Shown one piece after another: positions 1 to 9,651 of a stretch of DNA of 15,158 nt; the first letter of the stretch is position 1; the number at the start of each line of letters is the position of its first letter. Origin of the DNA: Mucidula mucida (Eukaryota > Basidiomycota > Agaricomycetes > Agaricales > Physalacriaceae); NCBI GenBank assembly GCA_015501055.1, contig JADNYV010000807.1:1-15158 (forward strand), read 5' to 3'. The notes below the pieces were generated by a model. It was not told where the DNA came from and made no database searches. It saw nothing but the letters and a program-made list of their open reading frames with translations. The translations under genes and the position numbers were made by a program.

Positions 1-222
1 GGGGTATGAAGTTTTCTCATTGTCTTCTCTCCCCCTTCTAAATCGTGAATAGGAAACTCTTATTTCATCGAAAACGTCGGAAAGCGTGATGCAAAGTTGT
101 TCTTCTCGCAGGCTAGGTTTGAGCCGGCGAAGAGGGCTTCGTCTGTCAGGAGGTCGTCGGCCGCAGCACCAAGCAGTGACCCGCCTTCTCAGGCCAAACG
201 AGCGGCATCGTCGAGGATTTGA
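1..222 (+). CDS. CENP-C/Mif2 kinetochore protein, C-terminal exon (3' half of the gene that starts at 13593)
   Basis: This is the end of the cupin domain and the C-terminal tail of CENP-C, the DNA- and CENP-A-nucleosome-binding scaffold of the inner kinetochore. Bases 1-3 are the end of an exon. Bases 4-52 form a 49-bp intron (gtatga...aatag). Bases 53-222 are the last exon, ending in TGA at 220-222. The exon reads NSYFIENVGKRDAKLFF then SQARF, which fits the closing strands of the fungal Mif2/CENP-C cupin fold, where a conserved (R)GN-Y-IEN-...-RDAKLFF-QAR segment is expected. A Ser/Arg/Ala-rich tail of about 35 residues follows. The matching 5' part of the gene is at the right edge of the window. 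The phase of base 1 requires one more base before it to complete an Arg codon (xGG). An ORF in another frame (86-280) is a shadow. Family recognition is from memory of the conserved motif. Confidence 0.85.
4..52 (+). other. CENP-C intron (last)
   Basis: This 49-bp GT-AG intron lies between the Arg-Gly codons and the Asn of the conserved RGN-Y-IEN segment. Splicing it restores the conserved frame; reading through it does not. Its length matches the other CENP-C introns, which are 49-52 bp except for a longer first one. Confidence 0.8.
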
Positions 223-1140
223 GTTGTACAGACTATCCCAGTTTCTTGTCCTACATTCAATCTTGTACAGTACACTATGATTCTCTATTGTTCATCTTGT
301 AAATATCGTGCAGAGATACACATAACTGTGATGTATCAAATTCCCCAAAGTCTCTATCTCGCGTGGCTAAGCCAACTAACTGTCATTACATAATTGCAGC
401 GCCACGCTCGACTGTTCACACTGCCATTGACGGCTCAACTTATGTAACCCTGATGCTCGTTCCTCCCTGATTCAAATTGCTATTGTCCTCGTCGAGAATT
501 CATCCCGCCCTGAATTCAGAATACAACACCTTGTTCTCTTATTGTCCAAGCCAGATAAAAAAACAACGATACATGTCCTTGTTCTCTTTCCGTATGTGGG
601 GGATCTGCGCTTTCTTTGTATTGGTTCATATAGTGTGGGCGTAGGCGTCTGTCCTATCCCAGTCCAAGTCGAATCCCCCCCCCAAAAAAAAAAAAATCGC
701 GAATAATGCCTAGAGAACAAGTCGTCATCATGCACGCCACGAAACAGAGGATGAACATTGCGTGTACGTGCTCCTTCTTTCCCGCTCGTCGGTTTGGTCG
801 TTAACATAACATATAATCACAGTACCCTGCCTGCTCCACATTGCCCCATACAAAACATCGCAGTCCGAACAGACGCGTCGACTGCGATTGCAAACCAAAA
901 AGTCCAAGCGGATGGGGGTCGTCTTCAGCAGAGCGTGCATAGTTGTTGGAAGAGGAGCATGCAGAGTGAAGCGGCACGAACGCAGCCCCGCACGCCGAAG
1001 GGTTGGATGTACTCGAGTAATTCCGGTTTGAGAAGACAAACTTTATGACGAGTTATGATGCTGCGGACTTTCATAGAGTGTAGTAGATATACCTTAGATA
1101 TCACTTCTTAATAGTCAAATCTGTATCCTTAGTCGACCAT
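223..1140. other. CENP-C 3' flank, no gene seen
   Basis: The start of this stretch is the 3' untranslated and termination region of CENP-C, with AT-rich, TGTA/ATTG-rich sequence up to about 400. After that I see only short overlapping ORFs on both strands (472-807 -, 728-1039 -, 758-1048 +), with no recognisable domain or consistent splice pattern. A C9 tract (675-683) is directly followed by an A13 tract (684-696), which is a likely sequencing or assembly weak point. Confidence 0.6.
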
Positions 1141-1226
1141 CTTCTCATTGCATGTTGTTGGTGCAGTGTTATTCAACGAAACATACTTCAAGCAGCGAGT
1201 ACTGGGAGTTCAGAGTGTCGGCGTTT

Positions 1227-1439
1227 CCTCAACCGTCTCCCCGCAGGCACTGTACCCACCCAGTGCATATCCTCAAACCGTCGTCTCCCCACCTTGCTTA
1301 ACTATCGCCCCACGCGTAAACATCTGCCTTTCGATGACCGTCTCCCCCAGGAGCACATCCTCAACCATCTCCTTGTGTGCAGACGTCGTGAGTGCAAGCA
1401 CGCGTCTTCAACCGAGGCGTATGTCTTCAGCCATCTCCC
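1227..1439 (+). repeat. Degenerate short repeats, CCTCAACCGTCTCCCC type
   Basis: A pyrimidine-rich motif close to CCTCAACCGTCTCCCC recurs at about 1227, 1271 (with a 4-bp interruption), 1332, 1358 and 1424, with diverged copies and uneven spacing of 27-65 bp. Two copies share the longer frame GCAyATCCTCAACCrTCTCC. It looks like an eroded minisatellite or a decayed coding repeat. The ORF spanning it (1148-1543) has no recognisable fold and is probably chance. Confidence 0.35.
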
Positions 1440-1459
1440 TCCTCCCCTCCCCTCGGGGG

Positions 1460-1483
1460 TGCGTATCTTACAAACAATACGCA
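1460..1483. repeat. Perfect 7-bp inverted repeat (hairpin)
   Basis: TGCGTAT (1460-1466) pairs with ATACGCA (1477-1483) across a 10-nt loop. It is directly visible and lies in gene-free sequence; no function can be assigned. Confidence 0.5.
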
Positions 1484-2333
1484 TGGGCGGCGTCTTGTCT
1501 TGAGGACGGAGGGGTTACACAGTCTTCGCCGAGTCGCGCTTGAGTGGCGAAAGTATAGAATACTATTTCTGCGAACCCGTCAGTGGGGGCCAGAAGGCGA
1601 CGTACCAATCAGTGTGACTAGTAAGTGAAAGTATCTATGCTACACTACTATCGGCGCATATCAACGCGTCCGTCGGGCAATGCCCTAGTCACTAGGTCAG
1701 TCAATCAAGTCGCTCAACACAGATACGACGTACTCCTGCATGGGGGCTTGATATTCAACGCGCTTTTACATTCATATATGGTCATCTCAAAGTTGTCCTG
1801 GATTGACATCCAATGATCGTGGTGGCCGCAGCTGGGCCCGTCGCAGAGGCAGGTGCGCGCACAGCCCAGTCAAACCCGAACGACAGGCGATGAGTCCATC
1901 ACCGACCTGGTAGCAGTGTTAGACGTACCAATCACCCGGCAAACGGAAAACATACCTCGCAGGTGTACGAGCAACACTCGGGAGACTGTTCCGTCTGTTA
2001 GTGTCAGAGTTAGCACAGTTCATCTAGGACAGGTGCAGATTTCACCATTTGAAAGTCGCGCTATCCTTGCTAACGGTACTAACATGGTGCTCGAGTATGG
2101 CCTCTTGTTCGGTCTGCCCGCCGTTTTGATAAATGAACCTTTATGCCTTGTCATTTCTGAAATCGCATTCGCGAGCGTAGCGGCCCGCCGTCCTCCTGGG
2201 GGCGTCTATGGTTCAACAAGGAACATTTCCGCGTTGTGGAAAACCTAAAAGACGCTTTCAACACCGAGGCAACCACAAAAGTATAGACTTACCACAGTCA
2301 ACTCGTCCAAATGAAAGGTGAATTTCATTTCCT
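1484..2333. other. Intergenic stretch, no supported gene
   Basis: The longest open frame is 1853-2248 (+, 131 codons), but it opens with GTG rather than ATG, has no recognisable domain and has no partner exon that I could join. The flanking sequence is stop-rich on both strands. I regard the stretch as non-coding or decayed. Confidence 0.45.
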
Positions 2334-3480
2334 CTACGCATAGCAAGGCCATCGGCGATGATTTTCGCGCAGCCGAGTGAGAGATCGTAGGGCCAAGTAA
2401 ACCAAAGCCAACCAAAGGAGAACGAGGATATGATATGTCAGCGGCGAAAGCCTAGTAGATGAAGGCAAGAAATCAGTCAACAGACAGGCTTGAACAAAAG
2501 TCTCCTGTAGCGACAGATAGAGAAGAAATGGACGGCTTGAGACCCATAGATTGACGGGAACTGCGCGTCGGGCGAGATTAAGCCAGGATACCTTCTTCGA
2601 GCCATCGAAAGACGCTGGTCCTAGCGCCGTTGACGACAAAGAGGTACCAGTTCGCGCCCACGAGAGATGACTACTGTCCCGTAGCCAAAGGCTGCCCGGT
2701 GCGCGTTCCAAGCTGAAAGTCTGGAACGAAGCCAAACCGTAGCCAAGTGAGCCTTTCAATCGAAGACACGCACTACGGGCAACAAAATGAGCAAGGTCAG
2801 GATGCGAGATGACGGTGACATACCTTGAAGTAATCGAGGACGTTCCAAGAACCGCGAGATAAAAGGGTCTGAATTGAAAAGGTCGGCTTAGAGTCCCGGT
2901 GACCAAGAGAGCGGCTTAGACGACGGTGCCTGCGTCAATGGTGAGCGTAACCCTATGGAATCCGAAAAGGCAGATGTAGCGTGGAGGCGCTGAAACGACA
3001 GAAGGTAAGCAGGATGTTAACAAGGAACGACGAACAACACACCTAAGTAATCCAATCAGCATCATGGTCGTCGTTGAAGAAAGTCTTGATGAGTGAGACG
3101 GCGGCGTTGACAAGTTGAAGTCGAGAGCGGGAAGAGCAAGAACCTGTATAGTGTTGGAAAGCTTGTCGGTAACAATGAAGGGGACAGAACGAACCAGAGC
3201 ATCAGAAGGTGGGTCAGAGACGACGCTGAGGGCGCAAGCTAAGGGCAGGAGTAAGTCAGCTAGGTGAGATGATGGAAGAAGGAGAGTAAATACCGTGGGA
3301 CACAGAAACGGAAGGCGGTCACGTTCTCAAACACGTCGGGACTGCGTCGGCGACGACATCGAGCACCACTCTACAGCAGTATAAGAGGTAGAATACAGAT
3401 GCTGAGGAGGAAGCAGATGAGAAGCCCAATGGAGGAGGGAGAGAAGGAAGGAAAGTAGGTGATGATGGATTTGGAGAAAT
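2334..3480 (-). pseudogene. Probable decayed multi-exon gene, family not recognised
   Basis: Reading the minus strand, several fungal-intron-like segments occur with plausible coding sequence between them, but the frames do not join. Candidate introns are GTATTT...CCTTAG in the 3230-3290 area, GTGTGT...TTTCAG near 3000-3045, and GTATGT...CCGTAG near 2770-2825. One open piece contains SDPPSDALVRSVPFIVTDK and runs on to PALDFNL. Beyond that point a +1 shift is needed to keep a sensible reading, AAVSLIKTFFNDDHDADW, which ends at an in-frame stop. A downstream piece contains WNVLDYFK and, after the candidate intron, SSIERLTWLRFGF. The 190-codon ORF at 2334-2906 has no ATG at its start and is probably only the least interrupted frame. 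I do not recognise the family. The call rests on splice-like signals plus frame breaks and could be wrong. Confidence 0.3.
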
Positions 3481-3605
3481 CCCATCGCCTTTTATAACGT
3501 TTTCTGGTACAGATGCCAAGCCGGACGTGCAAAGGTTCGGGTAATCCAACGCCGTGATGCGAGAGCGGCAATTTCGGAAGATGTTGACTAATTATTCTGC
3601 CGCCA

Positions 3606-3631
3606 CGCAGGACCGTTTCTAACGTCCTGCG
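3606..3631. repeat. Perfect 8-bp inverted repeat (hairpin)
   Basis: CGCAGGAC (3606-3613) pairs with GTCCTGCG (3624-3631) across a 10-nt loop. No T-tract or neighbouring gene end gives it a clear role. Confidence 0.5.
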
Positions 3632-4635
3632 CGAATTAAGGACCCTGGCTGCGTATCCATAGTAGTATTAACTGACTATGTGGTGGTGAGACGGTGCTAC
3701 GAGAATCGTTAAACCCAAACTTGAAGCAATAAGCGAAAACCAATCGAACTCACATTCCTCTCCAGACTGTACTCGTATTCCATTAGTTCGTACAAGGTTT
3801 CCAGAATCCAAGATGCTGGAACCGTTTCAAGGATAAGACCCTGAACATGGGATGTATGTCAAAAGAAGCCGTTTGGAACACGGAGAAGTTGGAAAACTTA
3901 CGGATTGTGTTTTCGCGGTGTTAATGGGCGCCGCTTCGCGATGCGGAATACACCGTTCTGGACGCGGACAAAGGTCGCCGCCTATTTCATGATCCAATAT
4001 CATATGGTAAGCCTGAAACTGAGGCGGTCGAACATTGGAAAAGACACGAACCTTACTTCTGCCATCTTCAAATCGGATTTATTATCCAATCAGCGACTTC
4101 TAGGGGGCAGCTGGCACCAAAGTACGAGGTGTTCAGAGTATATCCGAGTGATTCAGCAATCGAATTGGCGGATTTTGGCCGGGAAGTGCGTTTTCGCAAA
4201 GGAGTCGGAGGGATGGAGGAGGAGAAGGACCATGCACGTCATTTCCCCGCACCCGCCAGAGTCAAGATAAGATTGTGAGTCGTCACAGGGTCCAAGAAAA
4301 TCATCCTCGTGCTATCGATAGTCAGGGTCCTAACCGCCTTGATGCAGCCTTGACGCGAAAAGTAGGTGACGCCACGCGTCTAGGAGCCCGAGTACCGCCG
4401 GAATCCGTTATATGCGAAATAGATTGTGATTTCCAAGTAAATTCAGATCGCCTAGAGTGGCCAGAGACGGGCAGTGCAAGGGTACGCGCTGGTGTAACCA
4501 CACCCAAGATCGGAATGGTCGTGGTTCGTGGTCAAGTTCCACCGATCACTTGGCGCGACCTCATCATAATCTTGCATTGACACACAACATTTCTACGTGA
4601 ATTCCGAGAGCATGGGATGTCTAGGACGTTGTTCC
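3632..4635. other. Gene-free stretch with unsupported ORFs
   Basis: Open frames at 3905-4270 (+) and 4275-4580 (+) are near 100-120 codons. They lack an ATG at their start, lack recognisable domains, and abut without a convincing intron. They may be the upstream remains of the broken gene at 4636-4882, but I cannot show continuity. No RNA gene or repeat array is evident. Confidence 0.4.
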
Positions 4636-4882
4636 ATGGCAATACACATGTTGGAAGTGCGGAGGAAATTTCTCTTGGACAAGACATAATATTATCCTGG
4701 CGACCCCACGGACATCTTCTCCAGGACTTATATCATTGATCCTGATAATTTCCGGTCGCCTCCTGAAGAAGGTTTTCGCAAACATGACATTCGACGTTTC
4801 GGCACTACTCAGTTGGTCGTTAACGTCAATGTATGGTGTATCGGTTAGTCGGTGACTTTCTCCGACCTTCGCGGTCTACCAG
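4636..4882 (+). pseudogene. Broken exon-like fragment with two in-frame stops
   Basis: From ATG 4636 one frame reads as protein-like sequence interrupted by TAA (4687-4689) and TAG (4846-4848). The middle part is the most convincing: DPTDIFSRTYIIDPDNF is followed by EEGFRKHDIRRFGTTQL and VVNVNVW. A good donor site (CAG|GTGAGT, GT at 4883-4884) follows, with an acceptor-like CACGTAG about 40 bp later, as at an exon end. I see this as a decayed exon of a former gene. The protein family is not recognised. The alternative is chance, since only about 52 sense codons lie between the two stops. Confidence 0.3.
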
Positions 4883-6766
4883 GTGAGTCTATCATACTCC
4901 GTAGACTATTTTACGGACACGTAGCCTCTCAAACAAGCTGGCATTCAAAGAACATCTTTTGTATGTACGTGTGACTACTTTCAAGAGTCCAAGTCGATGA
5001 ATGACTTGTCTTCACTTTTCGTGTCATTTCGAACAAAATGGTTCTGGTTTCAAGTCAAATTTATTTGGTTTCTTCTAGTCAACAGAGATATATCTACAAG
5101 AACCCAACTTATACAGCGGCAAATCTGTCGCTACTACAGCGCCACCGTGGACTTTTTCGCACAGACTGTACATCCGAATCACGCAATCATAGGCAAGCAA
5201 CACGGCGATGTATTCGCCGTTTTCAAATCGTCTACAAATGAGTCAATGCGGGAAAATGATAGAACCAATTTGGAGATACGAACCTTGTTGATCGCAAATG
5301 GAAGATCCAATCCTGAACATTCTGGATGCGGATGCGGAAGGAAACAGCACCAGAGCGCCGCGGTAATTAGCGCCAATATTCCATAGGGATCGCTTGTCCG
5401 GCACGTTCAGGTTCATGGTAAGCGTGGCGCAGTTATCCCCGAGCGGTCCTTGAGCAAGCAGCAGTGAGAAGCCCGAAGCGCGGGCGCAGCGGCGAATAGC
5501 CGCTGGTCACCTTCTGATGTTATGCTGAGGCCGAGGCGAGTCGTTAGTTACGCAGAATAAGGCACATACCAGAATTGAGTTCGCCGTTAATTCACCAAAC
5601 GCGGAATTACCGCCGAACGAGAGGAGATCCAGATCACCATCAAAACGTACGAGTTCATCCGATTGGTGGAATTCGAGTTTGGGCAGGGCATTCGCGTTAG
5701 AGTGGTGGCCTTGATTCTTGGCAAAAAGTTACGGCGCCGCAGCCATTGTGAGCAAGCCTACGCGACAGGGATGAGAAATAGCACCAAAACGGGTCCCTGA
5801 CACGTACCTTCTGAAATCGTCTGCTAGATTCATTCACTACATTTCAGATTACAAGACATGAAGTAAAAACCAAAACTTACCGGTTTCTGGTAACAGAAGC
5901 TGACGGTCATCATATGGTATATACCGCGTTCGAGCGGCCTGTCCAACATGACGCGGCAGGAGCAGAAGGAGTAGCGCAGGAACTCGGGTCACTGCGGAGA
6001 GACCAATTTGTTTCCTGAAACGTCTTTTGCAGTCAGCAAGAGCTATCTGCGATGAACCCTGCTCCAATAATGCCAAAAACCGAACTAAACAGTCTTACTG
6101 TTTTGCTGAGAAAAAAGCCCGACCGGCGCGGCCACATCACGCTGCATATGGAGACCAATAACAGGCAGAAGTCTCCGGTAAAGCCTCCTCCTCGTGTCAG
6201 AGTGCATGAAACATGAGCGTGAGGCAATGGTCCAGTCCTCAAGGAATACACCCAATCTTTGTCTAGAGTCGCTAGTCTTTCCAGTGAGGATAGGAAACGG
6301 GAGGAAAGATCTGGACGATTCAACGTCTCCGTGTAGCTTTTCGCGGCGGCGGCAAATCCAGCAAAGTCAGAACACACAGAAATGCCTCCACGCTGTCCCG
6401 AAGTTTTCGCGGGGTTCCGAAGGGTCGTCAATATCGTTGTTCCTCAAAGGCACCGACACGTCGAAGGTGGAAGTCCATGCTGGAGGTCATGTGGTCCAAG
6501 TCCAAGATTGAACTTCCACATTGGGGCGTCATTGTGATCGACGTCTGCTCAACATGCAACCATGATGTCCAATCTGCCACACGGCTCTATGTTGTTCTCG
6601 CGTCTCTGAAAATGTGAACAGTAAAACTTGTGTTTAGTAGACATTAGTCGACGACTCACCGGAAACAACGAGACACCTCATTTCTCAGCTTCTCGTCAAC
6701 GAAATGGACTGCGACGCACCATGTATTCGTTCTGGAGCTCGCATCTTGACTTTCTGCTGCTCTAAA
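4883..6766. other. Gene-poor stretch, scattered minus-strand splice-like sites
   Basis: ORFs at 4997-5386 (+), 5849-6076 (-) and 6033-6431 (-) have no recognised domains; the last opens with TTG rather than ATG. On the minus strand, donor-like GTAAGT/GTGAGT/GTACGT sequences recur at about 5878, 5813 and 6656. A decayed minus-strand gene is therefore possible, but I could not assemble a consistent frame. Confidence 0.35.
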
Positions 6767-6835
6767 TTCTACTCCCACCCTGCTGCGGTTCTTGACGACC
6801 TAGGAAAGCCTGAGTTCTACTCTTATCCTGCTGCG
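6767..6835 (+). repeat. Imperfect 21-bp direct repeat
   Basis: A 21-bp unit beginning TTCTACTC and ending CCTGCTGCG occurs at 6767-6787 and 6815-6835, start to start 48 bp. The copies match at 18 of 21 positions and all three differences are C versus T. No function can be assigned. Confidence 0.45.
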
Positions 6836-7534
6836 ACCTGAGTTCGCCATGAACTGTGAGCTTACCTTTCTGGCTTTCATGTTCTGAGTGCTGTCTTGGT
6901 GCTATAATGGCAGAGTGTGCTGACGAGCGGCGTTGACGGCGGGGGAGACGAGCGGTGGAGGGAGAAGGAGGACTGTGACGGGATTCTGCAGGCCGTGCTC
7001 TCGGTTACGGTAGGCAAGATTATTTTTCCAGTTTTCGATCATCAACCATTCACTTACGCGTTTCCAAGCCCAATTCTTCGGAAACCCTGACCGTTGTTTG
7101 TCTGTACTAAACTTTCATTGGATGCACTTCTGTGGACACGAGTAAAACTCTTACCGGATACACAACTGAGATATCTATTTGTGCGACTCAACCTGCTCAG
7201 ATTTGGCGAGGTACACGATGTGGCACCGAAGCACCGCTACTAATTATGCGCCACGGGTGTTATTTTCGCCGTCTGTTTCGGGAGCCGATCTAAGAACGGA
7301 GGAAAATTAGCCGACAATGTATATAAGATGTCCTTTTGTGTCCTCGTCACTTCCTTCTTCCATCCATGTCGTCTTGCTGCCGGTACTCTCCGCCATAGGC
7401 CACCGTCAACGTGAAGAGGTCGATGACGTGTGTTCAAGACTCTTTGCAGTGAACACCATTAGGTATCTGTCTCTTGTTTATGTTGACTGAGACTCGACTC
7501 ACTCCAAATTGGCAGGCACATTTAGTTTTCCCCA
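6836..7534. other. Left flank of the hAT insertion, no gene seen
   Basis: Only short shadow ORFs occur here (for example 7240-7437 on the minus strand, no domain). In the pre-insertion genome this sequence would have been contiguous with the CENP-C upstream region at 13172, if the target duplication is taken at face value. Confidence 0.45.
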
Positions 7535-7542
7535 ACTTGAAA
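7535..7542 (+). repeat. Target site duplication, left copy
   Basis: ACTTGAAA lies directly before the left terminal repeat and is identical to 13164-13171. Eight-bp target duplications are the hallmark of the hAT superfamily. Confidence 0.9.
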
Positions 7543-7559
7543 TAGAGTCGGACGCGAGT
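7543..7559 (+). repeat. hAT left terminal inverted repeat
   Basis: TAGAGTCGGACGCGAGT. It matches the inverted right end at 14 of 17 positions, with mismatches at positions 6, 7 and 12. The TAGAG start fits the usual (C/T)A-(G/A)-G style of hAT ends. Confidence 0.85.
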
Positions 7560-7770
7560 ATAGAATAAAAAAAGTACTCACGAATAAACTCATACTCATC
7601 ATGCAAGCCAAGAGTATACTCGCACGTGAGTAGAGTAGAGTCTAGAGTCTATGGTGAGTCTAGAGTTTCAGTTTGGGGCCACGAATACTCGATAGACTCA
7701 TACTCATAAATATTCGTGAATACTCATGAGTATTCTTATATTCGTGAGTATTCGTGAGTATTCAGCTCCT
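7560..7770. repeat. hAT left subterminal repeat array
   Basis: This region is densely packed with short variants of GAGTA and TACTC in both orientations, for example GAGTATACTCGCACGTGAGT near 7612, ACTCATGAGTATTC near 7723 and tandem ATTCGTGAGT at 7740-7761. They mirror the array at the right end and probably are transposase-binding sites, as known for other hAT elements. The left copies more often carry CA/TG where the right copies carry CG. Confidence 0.7.
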
Positions 7771-7793
7771 AATATATATTTTTTGAACAAAAT

Positions 7794-7878
7794 GAACCCC
7801 GTGAGCATTGAACCCACGGAGCTCAGCCATTTCTGTGCATCAGCACAACAACGAGTATAACCACTGCGCCAAAAGGGC
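7794..7878 (-). other. tRNA-like relic inside the transposon
   Basis: On the minus strand this 85-nt segment has tRNA layout. It starts with acceptor-like GCCCTTT, then T and G, then a D-arm/A-box TGGCGCAGTGGTTA. A middle hairpin follows (TGTGC/GCACA). The T-arm is well formed: GTGGG pairs with CTCAC, one G-U included, around loop TTCAATG, extended by two more pairs, giving a B-box close to GGTTCAATGCT. A 3' acceptor-like GGGGTTC closes it. The acceptor strands pair at only about five of seven positions counting G-U, and the anticodon loop is too short. It is not a working tRNA; a tRNA pseudogene or the head of a tRNA-derived SINE is most likely. The length would suit a tRNA with a long variable arm. 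Confidence 0.5.
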
Positions 7879-8096
7879 ATATTCATTATACAATTTCAGT
7901 CCAGATCACACATAATTAGGTAAAATGCCATTAGCAAAAAAAAGGACAAAGGCCATGAAGGCCATACAAAATGTTGTGCTACAAACAAACCTGATGCGAG
8001 TACTGTTGCGAAGCGACGCATACGACGCATCAGGTGAAGAGTATGATACATCTAATATACAAAAAAACTACAAAATCGTCCACAAAAACGAATACT

Positions 8097-9602
8097 CTAC
8101 AGTCCGTGAGGAAGAAGGGGTGCGCGCCCGAAAACTGTAACGTAACAGTCCACATAGTACTCAGCTAATCCGTACTCAACAGTCCGCATTTCCCGTTCTG
8201 ACATCAGAGAGCCACAGATCAACTTGTGAGCGGCCTGTGAAGTTCCCGCCGGCATTGGTGGAACACGACACCAGCGTCGCATCACCCGGTACAAAGCAGC
8301 CAGGACAGACGCGCGTCCCGTAAACGTTGCTGCCGCCAGCCCCATCCGACCCCAGTCAATGCTCTCCGGGACGACTCGGCCGTTGAAAAGTGCACCGAGA
8401 ATCTGCATCTGGCGGTCACCGAAAGACGAGGCATCCAAATTGTCGTAAGGCACTGCTTGCCCAAGCTCCGTGTCAGGTTGCGGATCGTTGAAGCCCACGG
8501 GCTTGAGGTCGTAGCAAAGGCGGTCGAGCGCGAGGAACTCGTAGCGGAAATTGGTCTCGAATAACTCCCAAAGAATTTCCCGGCAAACATGCTGAGCAGG
8601 TAAAACATTCGGTTGTAGCTGTTCTCCTTGCCAAGTCGCCGACGCAGTAGAAAGGTTGGACAGGTCGACAGAGCCCTAGAGCGACAGGGTTATTTCAAGT
8701 CAAATAGATAGAAGAGAAAAAATCCACACCTGCATTGAACCCGCTTCTATACACTTTGATAGCTCCTGTCGGACTTCTTCGTGAGCCTTTGCTGCCCATC
8801 CATCTCCTTTAGACCCGTGTAACTCGAGCCCCAACACACGCCGCCAAACTGGTGCTGCCAACGGCTCGAATACCGACGACTGCAGACGATAATGAAGAAT
8901 GGTGCGCAGTTTGAGATACGTTAGGAGCATGAAAGCCCTCGTCGTCTCGTTCTCGACATTGGCGATGACATTCGGATCAGGAAGGGCATAACCTCTGCGA
9001 ACACCAGAGGGCAACGGGCCTGATGGTTGGCGGTTTCCACCGGCGCGCTTGAGCGCTGCCATCCAAGTAGGCAAGGCGCGGGGCATCAAGGGCGACTGCG
9101 TATCCTCGAACTTGTTACGGTCGGGCTTATTGGCACTGAGTGCTTTTGAGCGAGAAGAATCTATGCGAAGGGAATGAGTTATCGGCCAAAGAAATGTATG
9201 AAAACACATACATGGTGCGGGACGTTTTGATGAACGAGACGAAGAATGTTTTGCCGGGGACGATGATGAAGACACCGTTTGGATCGGAGATGCTGATGCG
9301 CGAGGAGTATCGGACTTGGATGAAGATGCAGTGGGAGGGGTGAAAGGCAAGATTTCACCATGGCTGTGGTAAATACTTGGCGGCGATGCCATCTTGCGAA
9401 TATAGGCTGCCATCGCCCGATACCGTTCGAGCGAGCCGCTGCTGCCGACAAAGATGACAGGATGAGGAGGATTTGCTTGCTTGTAGGAGACGCCGATATT
9501 CTGAAAGCGCCGAACAGGCGGCGGCCCATCGTCAAACCACTTGTCGACACGGATTCCTGTCTCTGCACCAAGTCGTCGAGAGAGCCAGACAGGCACGCCC
9601 GC
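8097..9602 (-). CDS. Unknown-function gene carried by the hAT element, 5' end uncertain or truncated
   Basis: There are two clean exons on the minus strand: 9602-8730 (291 codons) and 8675-8097 (192 codons plus TAG), joined in phase by a 54-bp intron 8729-8676 (GTGTGG...CTCTAG). The predicted protein of at least 483 residues begins AGVPVWLSRRLG, then has a block VIFVGSSGSLERYRAMAAYI. A Ser/Pro-rich linker follows, with a helical second half containing REILWELFETNFRYEFLALD at the start of exon 2. There is no signal peptide, membrane segment or known catalytic motif. The REILWEL...NFR-E--ALD block resembles, from memory, multi-copy hypothetical proteins of Agaricomycetes; I cannot name a domain. 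No ATG precedes exon 9602. A good acceptor (TTTGCAG) at 9603 and a donor (GTGAGT) at 9651 indicate a further upstream exon ending ...RRLLYR, antisense to the transposase 5' exon. It may be a captured, 5'-truncated gene or an accessory transposon gene. Confidence 0.65.
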
Positions 9603-9651
9603 CTGCAAATAACGTTAGTCACGGCTAGGTAAGTGAATGAACAGGACTCAC
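9603..9651 (-). other. Probable first visible intron of the minus-strand passenger gene
   Basis: On the minus strand GTGAGT (9651-9646) to TTTGCAG (ending at 9603) makes a 49-bp intron with a branch-site-like CTAAC. It joins an upstream frame ending RRLLYR to AGVPVWL in phase. The upstream frame becomes proline-rich and unconvincing beyond about 40 bp, so where the gene really begins is unclear. Confidence 0.45.

Noticed and set aside
1599..1934. 13-bp direct repeat GACGTACCAATCA at 1599-1611 and 1922-1934
   Set aside because: One or two exact 13-bp repeats are expected by chance in 15 kb, and nothing else links the two sites.
1853..2248. 131-codon + strand ORF
   Set aside because: It starts with GTG, has no domain, no codon pattern like the real genes nearby, and no splice partner.
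6033..6431. 132-codon minus-strand ORF with a hydrophobic end
   Set aside because: It opens with TTG, has no recognised domain and could not be joined to neighbouring candidate exons.
7925..8140. 71-codon + strand ORF starting MPLAKKRTK
   Set aside because: It has a real ATG and a basic start, but overlaps the 3' end of the minus-strand gene, lies in AT-rich subterminal DNA, and has no similarity that I recognise.
9360..9632. 90-codon ORF on the + strand with ATG, directly upstream of the transposase
   Set aside because: It is antisense to the well-supported minus-strand passenger exon (9602-8730), ends in a stop before the transposase frame, and has no domain.
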